Shown here: piece by piece, positions 23,967 to 24,226 of the stretch
How the letters are laid out: each line of letters starts with the position of its first letter
Numbering within the stretch: position 1 is the stretch's first letter
Assembly: GCA_049583635.1 (NCBI GenBank)
Contig: JBAUWF010000033.1
Coordinates: 1-24,226 of the forward strand
Reading direction: 5' to 3'
Origin: Dokdonella_A sp049583635
GTDB lineage: Bacteria; Pseudomonadota; Gammaproteobacteria; Xanthomonadales; Rhodanobacteraceae
DNA: 24,226 nucleotides
Program-made: the position numbers and the translations under genes
Notes under the pieces: model-generated
Told to the model about the DNA's origin: nothing
The model's database searches: none
The model's input: the letters and a program-made list of their open reading frames with translations, nothing else

Positions 23967-24008
23967 GGAGAGATGCCCGAGTGGCTGAAGGGGCTCCCCT
24001 GCTAAGGG
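23967..24008 (+). pseudogene. Truncated tRNA-Ser(GCT) copy
   Basis: The first 42 bases match the complete-looking tRNA-Ser at 24161 exactly, through the D arm and anticodon (CTGCTAA). The sequence then departs, and no variable arm, T arm or acceptor 3' strand follows. The -10 upstream reads GGGAAT where copy 2 has TAGAAT. It is probably a dead relic. Confidence 0.75.
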
Positions 24009-24015
24009 GTGAGCG

Positions 24016-24077
24016 GGCGAAAGATGCGTTGAAGCGCATGTTTCGCCGGCGAACGCTTCGGGCAGGAAGCCCGAAGC
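24016..24077 (+). repeat. Two strong hairpins between the tRNA-Ser copies
   Basis: GGCGAAA-G-ATGCG-TTGAAG-CGCAT-G-TTTCGCC (24016-24047) is a 12-bp stem with one G-G mismatch. GCTTCGGGC-AGGAA-GCCCGAAGC (24055-24077) is a perfect 9-bp stem. They occupy the place where copy 1 loses tRNA homology, so they may be an inserted REP-like element. Confidence 0.65.
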
Positions 24078-24085
24078 CGGGATTC

Positions 24086-24116
24086 TTGGCGAGATCGGGA
24101 CGGTCGAGCTTAGAAT
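24086..24116 (+). promoter_or_regulatory. Possible tRNA-Ser promoter
   Basis: TAGAAT (24111-24116) is a good -10; TTGGCG at 24086-24091 is a possible -35 with a long 19-bp spacer. The matching place in copy 1 has GGGAAT, consistent with decay. Confidence 0.4.
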
Positions 24117-24160
24117 CATTACGACCGACACGAAGTGGGATTGTGCGCGAGCGATTGAAA

Positions 24161-24226
24161 GGAGAGATGCCCGAGTGGCTGAAGGGGCTCCCCTGCTAAG
24201 GGAGTATAGGGTTTATAGCCTTATCG
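24161..24226 (+). tRNA. tRNA-Ser (anticodon GCT), 3' end cut by window edge
   Basis: Sixty-six bases are visible: acceptor 5' strand GGAGAGA, D arm, anticodon arm CTCCC-CTGCTAA-GGGAG, and the long variable arm (TATAGGG...CCTTATCG region). The T arm, acceptor 3' strand and CCA lie beyond the edge. It corresponds to serV after csrA in E. coli. Confidence 0.9.

Larger units (their letters stand above)
23885..24202 (+). repeat. Tandem duplication of the tRNA-Ser 5' region
   Basis: Copy 1 (about 23885-24008) and copy 2 (about 24078-24202) are 193-194 bp apart. The last ~90 bp, from GAATCATTACGACCGACACG through the tRNA anticodon stem, differ at only one base. The outer parts are more diverged. 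Each carries the same leader (GTGGGATTGTGCGCGAGCGA) before tRNA sequence. Confidence 0.85.

Noticed and set aside
23967..24202. The repeated tRNA-Ser segment as att sites of an integrated element
   Set aside because: Integration usually duplicates the 3' part of a tRNA, but here the 5' part and promoter are duplicated. Only 194 bp separate the copies, with no integrase or cargo.

Overview
The window is GC-rich, densely coding DNA from a gammaproteobacterium. Gene content and order suggest the Xanthomonadales (Rhodanobacteraceae-like), inferred from protein style and gene order, not from a database search. Two blocks match E. coli gene order: uvrC-pgsA-tRNA-Gly(GCC)-tRNA-Cys(GCA)-tRNA-Leu(TAA), and recA-recX-alaS-csrA-tRNA-Ser(GCT). 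pncC (cinA-like) lies just upstream of recA, as in pseudomonads.

Layout. 1-4478 (minus): a MacB-type export operon read adaptor (HlyD-like), ATPase, a 33-codon relic of a permease, then a large FtsX/ADOP-type permease cut by the left edge. 4619-5308 (minus): a DUF2461 protein. 5508-6959 (minus): exonuclease I, divergent from the plus-strand operon orn-kdsB-LMW protein tyrosine phosphatase-uvrC-pgsA (7040-11355), whose genes mostly overlap. 11391-13063: tRNA-Gly, tRNA-Cys and tRNA-Leu, with a DUF4124-like secreted protein and a 62-aa protein on the other strand between Cys and Leu. 13103-14474: a secreted PHB-depolymerase-like esterase and an Hsp15-like S4 protein, convergent with mutS (14541-17312, minus). 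17769-24226 (plus): pncC, a small membrane ORF, recA, recX, alaS, csrA, a truncated tRNA-Ser copy and a tRNA-Ser cut by the right edge.

Functionally this is mostly housekeeping: mismatch, excision and recombination repair (mutS, uvrC, recA/recX, sbcB), RNA turnover (orn), LPS and phospholipid synthesis (kdsB, pgsA), translation (alaS, tRNAs) and post-transcriptional control (csrA).

The unusual material is inserted into or eroded from these conserved genes. AlaRS carries an extra segment of about 112 residues with low GC and rare codons. MutS carries two in-frame tandem units of a 66-bp palindromic repeat, and a third relative of that repeat lies after tRNA-Gly. A second palindromic repeat family (GGATGGGTTGAGC type) occurs twice and supplies the mutS stop codon. 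An internally deleted permease relic and a partly duplicated, decayed tRNA-Ser locus are also present. No CRISPR array, insertion sequence, prophage or complete unknown multigene system was seen.
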